NCBI GenBank assembly: GCA_016789305.1
Contig: JAEURJ010000025.1
Span: forward strand, 1-64,000
DNA from: Anaerolineales bacterium
Lineage (GTDB): Bacteria; Chloroflexota; Anaerolineae; Anaerolineales; Villigracilaceae
DNA: 64,000 bases
Direction of reading: 5' to 3'
The notes under the pieces are model-generated. The model saw only the letters and a list, made by a program, of their open reading frames with translations. It searched no databases and was not told the DNA's origin. How positions within the stretch are numbered: the first letter of the stretch is position 1; every line of letters starts with the position of its first letter. Shown piece after piece: positions 51,482 through 59,705 of the stretch. Both the position numbers and the translations under genes were made by a program.

Positions 51482-51501
51482 TATATTGACCTTGTACTAT
51501 T

Positions 51502-52722
51502 TTATGGCCCCCACTTCATATTCATGGCAAATGGGAGGAGGGAAACCACTCCTTTTTGTCCATCGGTATAAATCAGTCTCGCCTCGCCGCCTTGATAGAT
51601 TTCCGGTATGGACGCAACGGCTGCAACAACGAAGCTGGCATCGGGAGCCCACAGCGCTTCGTTCAACAGTTCGTAGGTTTCAGGACGTATCACTGTGAGG
51701 TTGGTCACTCCATCTGCCGCAGAACGGACGAGTTGCAGGGGCGCACGGTTAACAAATTCCGACCCTCCCGGAACCGTGCCGTGGAAGAAGTACAACTGTC
51801 CATCAGGAGCGAGGAATGGTTCATCGGCGAGATGGATGGGATTGGCATCGTAATCGCCGGAAAGAAGGGTGGTTACTACCCCGGTCGCAGCATCCACACG
51901 CCAAAGGCCGGGGCTGAACATGCCCAATGTTGAATTGGCCGCATAAAAAGCAGAACCATCCGTTGTCCATTCACCTTCTCCACAACAGATAAAGGCACCT
52001 TCGCCGCCTTGCAGTTGTACGAGCGCTCCTCCATTTAGATGATAAATTGCTGCGGTGCCGCCTTCATAATGGGAAATCGTGATCAGCAGTTTTGTACCAT
52101 CTGCTGAATAATTTTCCGCGTTGTAAATTTCCATCGGTACTTTGTTGCCGTTAAAGTCCTGGAATTTATTTTCCAACACCAAATTTGATTGGCCGGTTAC
52201 CACGGAATAAAAATTTAAGCCTCCGTGCCCGAATGCGATCGTCTCATTATTCGGTGAGAATACCGGCGAGCTGATACTGGTTAGGAACGGGTTGTTTTGA
52301 TCCACCGGGCCGCCATCCATCAAGAGCCGGCGGTTGCTTCCATCAGAATTGATCAGCAATAATTGATTGTTTGATTCATAAACGACACTGCCATCCAACC
52401 GGGATACATCGTATGAACCTACCTTGGCCGGTTCCAGGGTGATTTGCGTTACAGTCTTCCCGTCTTTTTCGAGTCGATACACTTGTGCAAGCCCGGCTGC
52501 GTCGTTGTTGAGAAAATACATCGAATGCGGGAGCAGGCCCGGGGTCTCGTCCGGAGGCGGATTGCCTGAATTTGGAGCGGTGGCTGTCAGTGCCTGAAAC
52601 GTCGCAGCGACGATGGTTTCCACATTCTGCGGCTGTGCGGCTGGGTTTGTTGGGTTGGCACAAGCCAGAGTTGCGGCAAATAAAACGAATATGACAAAGA
52701 TAAGATTTGGTTTCTTCAGCAT
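51502..52722 (-). CDS. Lipoprotein with TolB/PD40-type beta-propeller
   Basis: 406 residues from the ATG at 52722, with AAGGAGG 6 bases upstream. The signal MLKKPNLIFVIFVLFAATLAC has a lipobox TLAC. A Pro/Asn linker follows (about 22-55), then repeated strands of the WD40-like PD40 type, for example ISSPVFSPNNETIAFGHG, YSADGTKLLITIS and WTTDGSAFYAANS. Such propellers bind proteins or sugars outside the membrane. No enzymatic motif is visible. The gene seems to be alone on its transcript. Confidence 0.82.
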   Translation of the reverse strand: MLKKPNLIFVIFVLFAATLACANPTNPAAQPQNVETIVAATFQALTATAPNSGNPPPDETPGLLPHSMYFLNNDAAGLAQVYRLEKDGKTVTQITLEPAKVGSYDVSRLDGSVVYESNNQLLLINSDGSNRRLLMDGGPVDQNNPFLTSISSPVFSPNNETIAFGHGGLNFYSVVTGQSNLVLENKFQDFNGNKVPMEIYNAENYSADGTKLLITISHYEGGTAAIYHLNGGALVQLQGGEGAFICCGEGEWTTDGSAFYAANSTLGMFSPGLWRVDAATGVVTTLLSGDYDANPIHLADEPFLAPDGQLYFFHGTVPGGSEFVNRAPLQLVRSAADGVTNLTVIRPETYELLNEALWAPDASFVVAAVASIPEIYQGGEARLIYTDGQKGVVSLLPFAMNMKWGP

Positions 52723-52811
52723 GGCTGCCTCCTTATTAAACAAAACAAAGACGTGTGTTGAAACAGAATCGTTCCCTGCTTCTTATCCGTCTTTGCCTGA
52801 TTGTGCGAATG

Positions 52812-53072
52812 CTACACTTGTTCGAAGTGTTGAACGGGTACAACGAAAAGTGTGGCGCGTTTCACATCACCCTTGGAAGGAAGGGCATTGCGAACCACTT
52901 CAATGGCCGCATCCACCTGTCCATCGTCAACACCCAGCAGCATGGTCACCACGCCGCTGCGCATAAAACCACCGGTGGATGCGATGCGGGTCACGCGAAA
53001 ACTGCCGGCGGTCAATGCCTGCGTCAGTGCATCGGCATCGTTGTCTTTGATGATGATAATGATCATTTTCAT
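52812..53072 (-). CDS. P-II-like cyclic-di-AMP receptor family protein (short copy)
   Basis: 86 residues. The ferredoxin-like P-II fold reads MKMIIIIIKDNDADALTQAL, SFRVTRIASTGGFMRSGVVTMLLGV, DDGQVDAAIEVVRNAL. The T/S-T-GGF-x-RxG-x-x-T motif is the nucleotide pocket of the DarA/PstA family (DUF970), which binds c-di-AMP. It is shorter than DarA (about 109) because the B-loop region is reduced. AGGAGATC precedes the ATG. Its paralogue lies 11 bases upstream, so they share a transcript. The family assignment is strong; ligand binding by this copy is inference. Confidence 0.86.
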   Translation of the reverse strand: MKMIIIIIKDNDADALTQALTAGSFRVTRIASTGGFMRSGVVTMLLGVDDGQVDAAIEVVRNALPSKGDVKRATLFVVPVQHFEQV

Positions 53073-53083
53073 GGTCTGATCTC

Positions 53084-53425
53084 CTAAAATTGTTCGAAAC
53101 GATCCACAGGCAGGGCGAACACAGTGGCACCACCGACGGTCACTGGCACAGGCGCAGGCATGGGCATGGGGGAGCCTTCTAATGGAAGGCTCATATATTC
53201 AATTCGTTGACGGCATGATTCCTGTAGCGCCACGAGCGCTTCCAATTCTCTTTCCACCGGCAAGCCGATCAGCAGGGTGGCGTTCCGTCTGCCGAGAAAC
53301 CCGCCCGCACTGGAAAGATAAGTCACCGGTGCGCCGATGTTTTGCAAGGCTTTTGTCGCGCCATCGAGATCCTGCTCCTGGACGATCGCGATCAAAAGGT
53401 AATGTACTGGTTTTGATTCGGCCAT
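53084..53425 (-). CDS. P-II-like cyclic-di-AMP receptor family protein (long copy)
   Basis: 113 residues from the ATG at 53425, preceded by AGGAGAAG. The core is VHYLLIAIVQEQDLDGATKAL, APVTYLSSAGGFLGRRNATLLIGL, then a Pro/Met-rich loop (LEGSPMPMPAPVPVTVGG) before the last strand VFALPVDRFEQF. The pocket motif SSAGGFLGRRNAT differs at two positions from the short copy. The length fits DarA. Two adjacent, diverged copies suggest distinct targets or a mixed trimer. It is the first gene of the pair. Confidence 0.86.
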   Translation of the reverse strand: MAESKPVHYLLIAIVQEQDLDGATKALQNIGAPVTYLSSAGGFLGRRNATLLIGLPVERELEALVALQESCRQRIEYMSLPLEGSPMPMPAPVPVTVGGATVFALPVDRFEQF

Positions 53426-53545
53426 CTTTCTTCTCCTCTGGATTGAAAACCGCTTCATCCCTGACTTTGAATGGATCTGGCTTTCAATAAAATGTTTCTC
53501 ACTTTGATATTATCAGAACTCTTGCGATGATTCAACCTTTGAAAA

Positions 53546-54835
53546 TCACATCCAGCGATATGCAATGGCATATAAAATGCTTGCAATGGCACAAGTGACC
53601 AGCATTACAGGCAGACCGCGTTTCATCCATAACGCAGATGTGATCGGTGTGCGTGTCTTTTCAGATAAAGTTGTGACAATAATATTGGCACTCGATCCAA
53701 TGATGGTTCCGCTTCCACCAAAGCCTGCGCCAAATGCCAGTGCCCACCATAGGGGACCAATATCCATGCCGGTTTCGCCCAAGCCTTTAATAACAGGAAT
53801 CAATGCGATGGTGATGGGAACGTTATCTACAACAGCTGAAAGCGCCGCAACGATCCAAATGACAAGGATCCCAAACACCACCGGTGAGATTTCTGAACCA
53901 TTCGCAAATAAAACGACAACCATATCAAGCGCCTTTGAATGTTCCAAGCCTCCAACCATGATAAAAAGAGAACCAAAAAAAAGCAATACACTCCACTCTA
54001 CTTTTTTCAATACCTCCTGAATATCGGGCTGCACCCAGATCAGTGCAATGGCAGCAGCGCTTAATGCTACGAATGAAGGTTCAATGTGTAACAGGTGGTG
54101 AATAAAGAAAAAAAGTATGGCACCGCCAAGAACGATCAGAATTCGGCGTGCGGTTTCGGGGTGGTTGAGTGTTTCCGCAGGATTAAGCTTCATTACTGCT
54201 TTGCTCCTGCGTGGACGCTTGGACAGCTCTTTTTTAAAAAGGCGTTGAAGCAAAATAAAGGCGCCCAGCCATGAGATCAACACAACCGGTAAAGAGTAGA
54301 TGAGAAAATCGTTGAATGATAACCCGGCTGCGGAGCCGATCAATACATTAGGTGGATCACCGACCAGTGTGGCAACACCTCCCGTGTTTGACAGAAGTGC
54401 CTCGGCAACAAGATATGGGAGTGCATTTACGCCCAGGATTTCGCTGATTAGAATGGTAACTGGCGCGATCAGCACCACAGTTGTGACGTTATCAAGAAAC
54501 ATGGACAAAATGGTTGTGATGATGCCAAGCAGAACGAACAGACGAATTGGTTTTCCTTTCGAAGCGCGTGCTGCAAGGACGGCGAGATATTCGAAGAATC
54601 CCGTCGGCTCCAGCATGGCAACAAGGATCATCATGCCGAGCAAGAGCCCAAGTGTGTTGAAATCAATGGCCTGAATGGCCGCTTCCTCCGAATAGAACCC
54701 AAAAATTTTTCCCGTGCCGATCATGAGGACCGATCCAAAAATGGCAACGATTGAGCGATTGATCCTCTCTGAAAAGATGAGTGCAAGGCTGCCAAAAAAT
54801 ATGACGCTCGAAAGAATAACGATAAATACCGACAT
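53546..54835 (-). CDS. ArsB/NhaD-superfamily ion transporter
   Basis: 429 residues with about eleven helices. The internal repeats of the ion-transporter superfamily are visible: TTILSMFLDNVTTVVLIAPV and ALSAVVDNVPITIALIPVI, each with the DN(V)xT/P hairpin, plus VATLVGDPPNVLIGSAAG and FGGSGTIIGSSANIIV. This fits sodium/proton antiporters (NhaD) or ArsB/P-protein types; there is no arsenic gene nearby. Its ATG overlaps the stop of the CBS gene, so both are produced together. Confidence 0.88.
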   Translation of the reverse strand: MSVFIVILSSVIFFGSLALIFSERINRSIVAIFGSVLMIGTGKIFGFYSEEAAIQAIDFNTLGLLLGMMILVAMLEPTGFFEYLAVLAARASKGKPIRLFVLLGIITTILSMFLDNVTTVVLIAPVTILISEILGVNALPYLVAEALLSNTGGVATLVGDPPNVLIGSAAGLSFNDFLIYSLPVVLISWLGAFILLQRLFKKELSKRPRRSKAVMKLNPAETLNHPETARRILIVLGGAILFFFIHHLLHIEPSFVALSAAAIALIWVQPDIQEVLKKVEWSVLLFFGSLFIMVGGLEHSKALDMVVVLFANGSEISPVVFGILVIWIVAALSAVVDNVPITIALIPVIKGLGETGMDIGPLWWALAFGAGFGGSGTIIGSSANIIVTTLSEKTRTPITSALWMKRGLPVMLVTCAIASILYAIAYRWM

Positions 54836-55293
54836 TATTCCACCTTGGACCAGGTGGAAAGGATTGCAACGCCGACGTCTACACGGGATGTAATGCCAAC
54901 CAGTTTCGCATCTTTCGATATCACCGGCATATCATGTAAATTTTGTTGCAGCATCAAGGCATAGGCCCGTAAAAGACCACAATCCTCCTCCACGGTAATC
55001 ACCGGCCGCATGAATGACTTGATATTCTTGTTTAACGTCTTTGCAGAGGGGCGTATATCCTCCACTGCCCCAAAGTCATGAACAAAATCCACATCCGTGA
55101 CGAAGTTGACGAAATCGGGCAATTCCAGTTTGAGCAGATCGTTCAAGCCGATCACGCCAACAGGATGATCATCCCTGTCCACTACAGGCAAAAGGCCGAT
55201 GTGTTTTTTAACCAGAATGACGGCAGCCTCCCGCAGGGTTGTTTTCTCATCTATTGAAATAACATTTCGTTTCATGCAATTTTTAACAATCAT
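54835..55293 (-). CDS. Two-CBS-domain protein
   Basis: 152 residues: two CBS domains (about 1-60 and 85-150), FNR no. The repeats read MKRNVISIDEKTTLREAAVILVKKHIGLLPVVD and MRPVITVEEDCGLLRAYALMLQQNLHDMPVI. CBS pairs bind adenine nucleotides, including c-di-AMP in some transport regulators. The stop overlaps the start of the transporter by one base (TAATG). This coupling suggests it gates or senses for that transporter. The ATG at 55293 follows GGGAG. Confidence 0.9.
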   Translation of the reverse strand: MIVKNCMKRNVISIDEKTTLREAAVILVKKHIGLLPVVDRDDHPVGVIGLNDLLKLELPDFVNFVTDVDFVHDFGAVEDIRPSAKTLNKNIKSFMRPVITVEEDCGLLRAYALMLQQNLHDMPVISKDAKLVGITSRVDVGVAILSTWSKVE

Positions 55294-55341
55294 ATGAACT
55301 CCCAATGACGCAAGGTGTTTTTGTTTTTGCGGGGTAAAGAT

Positions 55342-56439
55342 TTATGCCTGTTTTTTTACAAGCCGTCTTTTGGCGTAGGCTGACCGGATTGCAACCACGC
55401 TCAATGCGATAAATGTAACGGGAACAAAGAACAAGGAAAATAATGTGGCCGCAGGGAGCGTCGAACTATTCATTGCCCGCAGGATGACAAAAATTACATA
55501 TATGATGTAATACGATAAAAGCAACCCGCCTTCGATGCGTGAAATGCGACTGTCGATATAGAAAATTGGCAGAGTTACCAATGCTACAAATACCATAACA
55601 GGCAGATCAAATTGCAGGACACGCTCGGCAACAAAGATACCCTCTGGAGAAACAAGTGCGCCAATCCCCAACACACCGAGCAGGTTGAAGATATTACTTC
55701 CAACTGCATTGCCCACTGCGATGTCGCTTTCTCCCTTGAGTGCGGCGATCACGGAAGTGGATACTTCAGGCAAAGAGGTTCCGACCGCGACAATTGTCAA
55801 TCCAATCACCAATTCGCTGACACCTAGCGTTTTTGCGATTTGAACGGCAGAATTCACCAACCAGTTTGAACCCAGCACGAGCAATCCCAGTCCGATCAAA
55901 ATGAAAACAACATTGAAAATCGTACTCCTTATTGTCCGTGGTTCTTTTTGTTGATATTCTTCTGCATATTCCTTTTGTACATTCCCGCTTTCTGAGTGAT
56001 TTTGTTTTAATGCAAAGATCATATAAATAACCAGAAGCAGAATGAGTATCGCTCCATCTATTATGTCAAGATCCCTGTCGAATGCAAGCCCCAATGTGAG
56101 CAGGGATATACCCAATAGGATAGGCGCATCTTTACGGATTAATTGCCCGGCAATCACGATTGGCGCAACAACAGATGTAATTCCAAGAATAAAAAGGATG
56201 TTAAAAATATTGGAACCAAGTACATTGCCTAGGGTCAAATCTCCCTGGCCGTTCGCTGCAGCCTGTAGTGAAACTGCAATTTCAGGTGAGGCTGTTCCGA
56301 TGGCGACAATGGTCAAACCAATGGCAAGCGGTGAAACGCCAAATGCTGCTGCAAGACGTGAGGAGCCGCGTACCAAAAGATCCGCTCCAAAGATCAGAGT
56401 AACTAGCCCGGCGATAAAAAGGAGAATGGTGTTTGTCAT
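55342..56439 (-). CDS. Calcium/sodium antiporter (CaCA family, YrbG type)
   Basis: 365 residues, ten helices in two homologous halves. The alpha repeats read TIVAIGTASPEIAVSLQA with GNVLGSNIFNILF, and TIVAVGTSLPEVSTSVIAA with GNAVGSNIFNLLG. The conserved Glu of each half is kept. A charged loop (about 145-170) separates the halves. It exchanges Ca2+ (or K+) for Na+ or H+. TGGAG precedes the ATG. It is co-oriented with the CBS and ArsB/NhaD genes, 48 bases away. Confidence 0.93.
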   Translation of the reverse strand: MTNTILLFIAGLVTLIFGADLLVRGSSRLAAAFGVSPLAIGLTIVAIGTASPEIAVSLQAAANGQGDLTLGNVLGSNIFNILFILGITSVVAPIVIAGQLIRKDAPILLGISLLTLGLAFDRDLDIIDGAILILLLVIYMIFALKQNHSESGNVQKEYAEEYQQKEPRTIRSTIFNVVFILIGLGLLVLGSNWLVNSAVQIAKTLGVSELVIGLTIVAVGTSLPEVSTSVIAALKGESDIAVGNAVGSNIFNLLGVLGIGALVSPEGIFVAERVLQFDLPVMVFVALVTLPIFYIDSRISRIEGGLLLSYYIIYVIFVILRAMNSSTLPAATLFSLFFVPVTFIALSVVAIRSAYAKRRLVKKQA

Positions 56440-56659
56440 GGTTTTGCTCCAGCAATGAATTTTCCAAAATTTTTATACCATAACTTTTATCGCGTATGAT
56501 TAATTCCATTCTAAAAGTGTAATTACTTCGTAGCGTGGGTAAGACGGCATCTGGTAAAACGAAGGTTTTTATAGCATGGTTGAAGATTCGATTACGCCAA
56601 AAAATTTTCAAGTTAAGTAAACCAACTTTGAAATTAACCCGTGAAAAGCATATAGTGAT

Positions 56660-58477
56660 CTACTCTTTATTTTTTCTTTCCAAGTATTCAGGCACCTGGA
56701 GCATCGGCGGACGCTCGCCTTCGGCAATCTCTTCAATATCCAGGAAGAAGCGCTCCTGTTCATAACGGATCATCTTCATGGTCTTGTTGATATTTTCCAG
56801 GATGCTTTGCCCGTACTTGCCTTCCAATTTACGGATCACGGCCTGAATGATGGCGAATGACATTTTCCCCAGCGCTTCCAAAGGCTGGTTATGATGAACG
56901 CGCTCCTGCAGATCCACCTGGCCGATGGAGCTGAGTCCATGTTTTTCCAGCATATCTATTAAGAGTCCGATCTCCACACCATAGCCTGAAAAGAAGGGGA
57001 GTTGTTCCAATGCCCTTCGCCGGCCGCCATATTCACCGGATAATGGCTGAACAATGCCGGAAAGTTCGGGGTAGAACAAGTTGAGGAGTGGACGGGCAGT
57101 TAATTCGGTCACGCGGCCGCCGCTACCAGCCTGCATTTTGTTGCCGACCTTGAGCGGGCGGCGATAAAACCCTTTGACAAAATCAATTTCGGGGCGGAGG
57201 AGAAGCGGTCCTATTAATCCATAAATAAAACGCGGATGAATATTCACAATGTCGGTATCGATCCAGATCACAATGTCACCGCTGGTGCAATAGAGGCTTT
57301 TCCATAAAGCCTCGCCTTTCCCCTTGCGTACGCCATACTGTGGGAGAGTCTTTTGATGGATGTATACCGGCACCCCCAGTTTTTCAACGATCTGCCGTGT
57401 GCGGTCTGTGGAATTTGAATCGATCAATACGATCTCATCGAGCAATGGCATGCGAGTCATCAACGCATTTTTGATCGTCTTGATCACTTTGCCCACGGTT
57501 TCCTCTTCGTTGAGTGCGGGAAGTGCCAGGCTGATGGTGAGATTTTGTTTTTCCTTCAAGGAAAGCAGATATTTCAGATCTTCGAATTCGTTGGCGTGGA
57601 ATGTGTTTTCCGCAAACCATTTATCCACGAGCACTGAGATCGCAGTTTGTCCCGCTTCTTCACTTGCGGGATTGATCGCGTAGGGCAGTTTTGTTTTTAC
57701 TACGATCACACCTTGTTTACTCTCCTGCATGATCCTTTCAGCCACCGGCCCAATGGAGGGGACCTCATCCATTGGGCGCGCAGAGGCACCCATGACAAGC
57801 AAATCATAATTTTGAGCGGTTTCGAAAATTGCATCAATGGGATTATCTGTGACAATTTCTTCACGTTTAATCTCCGGCAGGCTTTTCAAAACACGGTCCA
57901 CGCCTTTGAAAGCGACATCCTGTTCTCGTGTGAGATTATTTTGGAAAAGGTGAAGCGACGAAATTTTTGCGTCATTCGAGTTGTGAATGGATAACGCAAT
58001 ACGCAATACCAGTTCTGCATATGGACCGCCGCGAATGGGAAGCAGCATATTTTTGATGTGAGCATTAATATGCTGGTTGACGATGGCAATGTTGCAGGGT
58101 GCATGGGAAAGCACGTCGTTGACCGATACTTTCATGGCATCAAAATGACAGGGCCATTGAAGCAACAACAGGTCAATATCCTCTCGTTTTACGATGTTGA
58201 CCAGTTCGTTCCATGGATTGTGCGAGACATTTACGCGTGCCCATTTGTCCCCCCTCTCCACCTTGTAAAGTTTTTTGAGAGTTTTTCGCAGGTTGCGGGC
58301 ATCGACAGCTGCCGTGCTGAGGGATTGGTCTTCCGGGATGTGAATCAAGCCGGTGAGCAGAACATTTTCCTCTCCTGCAATAGAATTGGCGGCATGGATG
58401 GCGGAGGCTTGTTCGCAGCCATGAATAACAGGGACAAGGATTTTTGCGATGAGGGCGTTTCTGGCAATCGGATACAT
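56660..58477 (-). CDS. Fusion: tandem universal-stress domains + GpgS-type glycosyltransferase
   Basis: 605 residues. Residues about 12-136 and 141-264 are USP-like domains; the second has VMGASARPMDEVPSIGPVAERIM. Residues about 310-600 are a GT2-type glycosyltransferase close to glucosyl-3-phosphoglycerate synthase: LALPALNEEETVGKVI, the metal-binding DTD at 407-409 in WIDTDIVNIHPRF, RVTELTARPLLNLFYPEL, PLSGEYGGRR and GYGVEIGLL. GpgS uses NDP-glucose and 3-phosphoglycerate. The fusion suggests direct stress control of solute synthesis. AAAAGGAGAC precedes the ATG. The next three genes upstream belong to sugar metabolism. Confidence 0.88.
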   Translation of the reverse strand: MYPIARNALIAKILVPVIHGCEQASAIHAANSIAGEENVLLTGLIHIPEDQSLSTAAVDARNLRKTLKKLYKVERGDKWARVNVSHNPWNELVNIVKREDIDLLLLQWPCHFDAMKVSVNDVLSHAPCNIAIVNQHINAHIKNMLLPIRGGPYAELVLRIALSIHNSNDAKISSLHLFQNNLTREQDVAFKGVDRVLKSLPEIKREEIVTDNPIDAIFETAQNYDLLVMGASARPMDEVPSIGPVAERIMQESKQGVIVVKTKLPYAINPASEEAGQTAISVLVDKWFAENTFHANEFEDLKYLLSLKEKQNLTISLALPALNEEETVGKVIKTIKNALMTRMPLLDEIVLIDSNSTDRTRQIVEKLGVPVYIHQKTLPQYGVRKGKGEALWKSLYCTSGDIVIWIDTDIVNIHPRFIYGLIGPLLLRPEIDFVKGFYRRPLKVGNKMQAGSGGRVTELTARPLLNLFYPELSGIVQPLSGEYGGRRRALEQLPFFSGYGVEIGLLIDMLEKHGLSSIGQVDLQERVHHNQPLEALGKMSFAIIQAVIRKLEGKYGQSILENINKTMKMIRYEQERFFLDIEEIAEGERPPMLQVPEYLERKNKE

Positions 58478-58487
58478 ATGTCTCCTT

Positions 58488-59705
58488 TTATTTCATAAAC
58501 AGGGGGGCGATCTTCGTGGTGTAGATGCGCTCCCATGTGAATTGATCTCTTACCATGGAACGCAATCCCAAATTTTTATCGTTCTTGAAATGGTCGAGGA
58601 TAAGTTGCGCAGCATCCCGTGGATTTTCCTCCGGCGAAAAATAGGTGGCAAAGGTATGCCCTAGTTTTTGAAGAGGGGGGATGTTTGAGCAAAAAACAGG
58701 AATGCCGGCGAGACCGGCTTCAAGGATTGGGATCCCAAAGCCTTCTTCAAGACTCGGAAATAACAACGCATCCGCGAGTTTGTAAAAATCCGAGATCACG
58801 GCATCGGGAATAAATTCATCCGTCCATTCGGCGAGAAAATGCGCTGTATTGCGCAGGCCTAAAGATTCACGCAGTCTTTGCAAGCTTTCAAAATATTGCA
58901 GGTTTGCCGGGTTATGCGGACCAAGCGGACCGGTCACCACGATTTGTGCGAATGGAAATTCCTTTTGCAGTTCGGCCAGGACCTGCAAGGCAAATTCTAT
59001 GTTTTTTCTGGGCGTGATACGAACAGGAAGCAGGAGCAATGGTTTTGCCTGCAATAGATTGAACTTACGAATATACCCGAGGGTTTGTTCTTCCAATTTT
59101 AGAAACCTGCCAATATCGACTCCATTTGGGATGACCTGGATTTCCAATTTTTCTATCTTCATCAATTCAGCCAGCTCGTCCTGACGCATGTCAGAAATAG
59201 TGACTTGTGCAGCATTCGGCCATGCGGTTTTTAATAAATCCCACGGATATCCTTCATGCAATTCCTTTTGATACCGCGGAGTGGTCCATGCAAGATCATG
59301 ATGCCAAAGAATCAGACGCGGGAAATTGTTTTGTTTCGATAAATTAAAGAGTGCAGCCGTGAGAGGGAGGTTTTTATTCAGCGAGCAAACGTTATGCGCG
59401 ATTATCACATCGGTCCCAACAAGAAGCGGGTGAAGCTGTGCTTCGATTGTCCTTGTCAAGTCATGGAATTTTTGTGAGACGATCCCGCTGTCCAATTCCT
59501 TTTTGACAGCCAGAACGTCCGCATGACGGGAATCGATCAATGGGACCTGTAGAAAATTAATCCGTGTGTCGAATTGTGCTCCGCGCGCCGCAACGATCTG
59601 GACCTCGTGACCGTTCTCCACCATCGATCGGGCATGATGCTCGATAACGCTTTCGACACCGCCTACTACTGGCGACGCAGAATAATGCATCAGAGTGATG
59701 TTCAT
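58488..59705 (-). CDS. GT4-family glycosyltransferase (first)
   Basis: 405 residues from the ATG at 59705, which overlaps the neighbour's stop by ATGA. GT-B fold: VVGGVESVIEHHARSM at the acceptor side, PVRITPRKNIEFALQVL and the donor-site EEGFGIPILEAGLAGIPV with the GT4 EX7E pair. The donor is likely GDP-mannose or UDP/ADP-glucose. The frame is open upstream to 59885, but that overlaps the neighbouring gene. It lies 10 bases upstream of the USP-GpgS start, so it likely shares its transcript. Acceptor unknown. Confidence 0.9.
   Translation of the reverse strand: MNITLMHYSASPVVGGVESVIEHHARSMVENGHEVQIVAARGAQFDTRINFLQVPLIDSRHADVLAVKKELDSGIVSQKFHDLTRTIEAQLHPLLVGTDVIIAHNVCSLNKNLPLTAALFNLSKQNNFPRLILWHHDLAWTTPRYQKELHEGYPWDLLKTAWPNAAQVTISDMRQDELAELMKIEKLEIQVIPNGVDIGRFLKLEEQTLGYIRKFNLLQAKPLLLLPVRITPRKNIEFALQVLAELQKEFPFAQIVVTGPLGPHNPANLQYFESLQRLRESLGLRNTAHFLAEWTDEFIPDAVISDFYKLADALLFPSLEEGFGIPILEAGLAGIPVFCSNIPPLQKLGHTFATYFSPEENPRDAAQLILDHFKNDKNLGLRSMVRDQFTWERIYTTKIAPLFMK

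Noticed and set aside
53546..54835. Arsenite efflux pump as part of an ars operon
   Set aside because: The ArsR-type genes lie 13 kb away and lack metal-binding cysteines; no arsC or arsA is present. Context favours sodium or other ion transport.
56535..56765. P-loop-like GKTASGKTK in a short frame
   Set aside because: The frame overlaps the end of the USP-GpgS gene, has no ribosome site and lacks any further ATPase motif.
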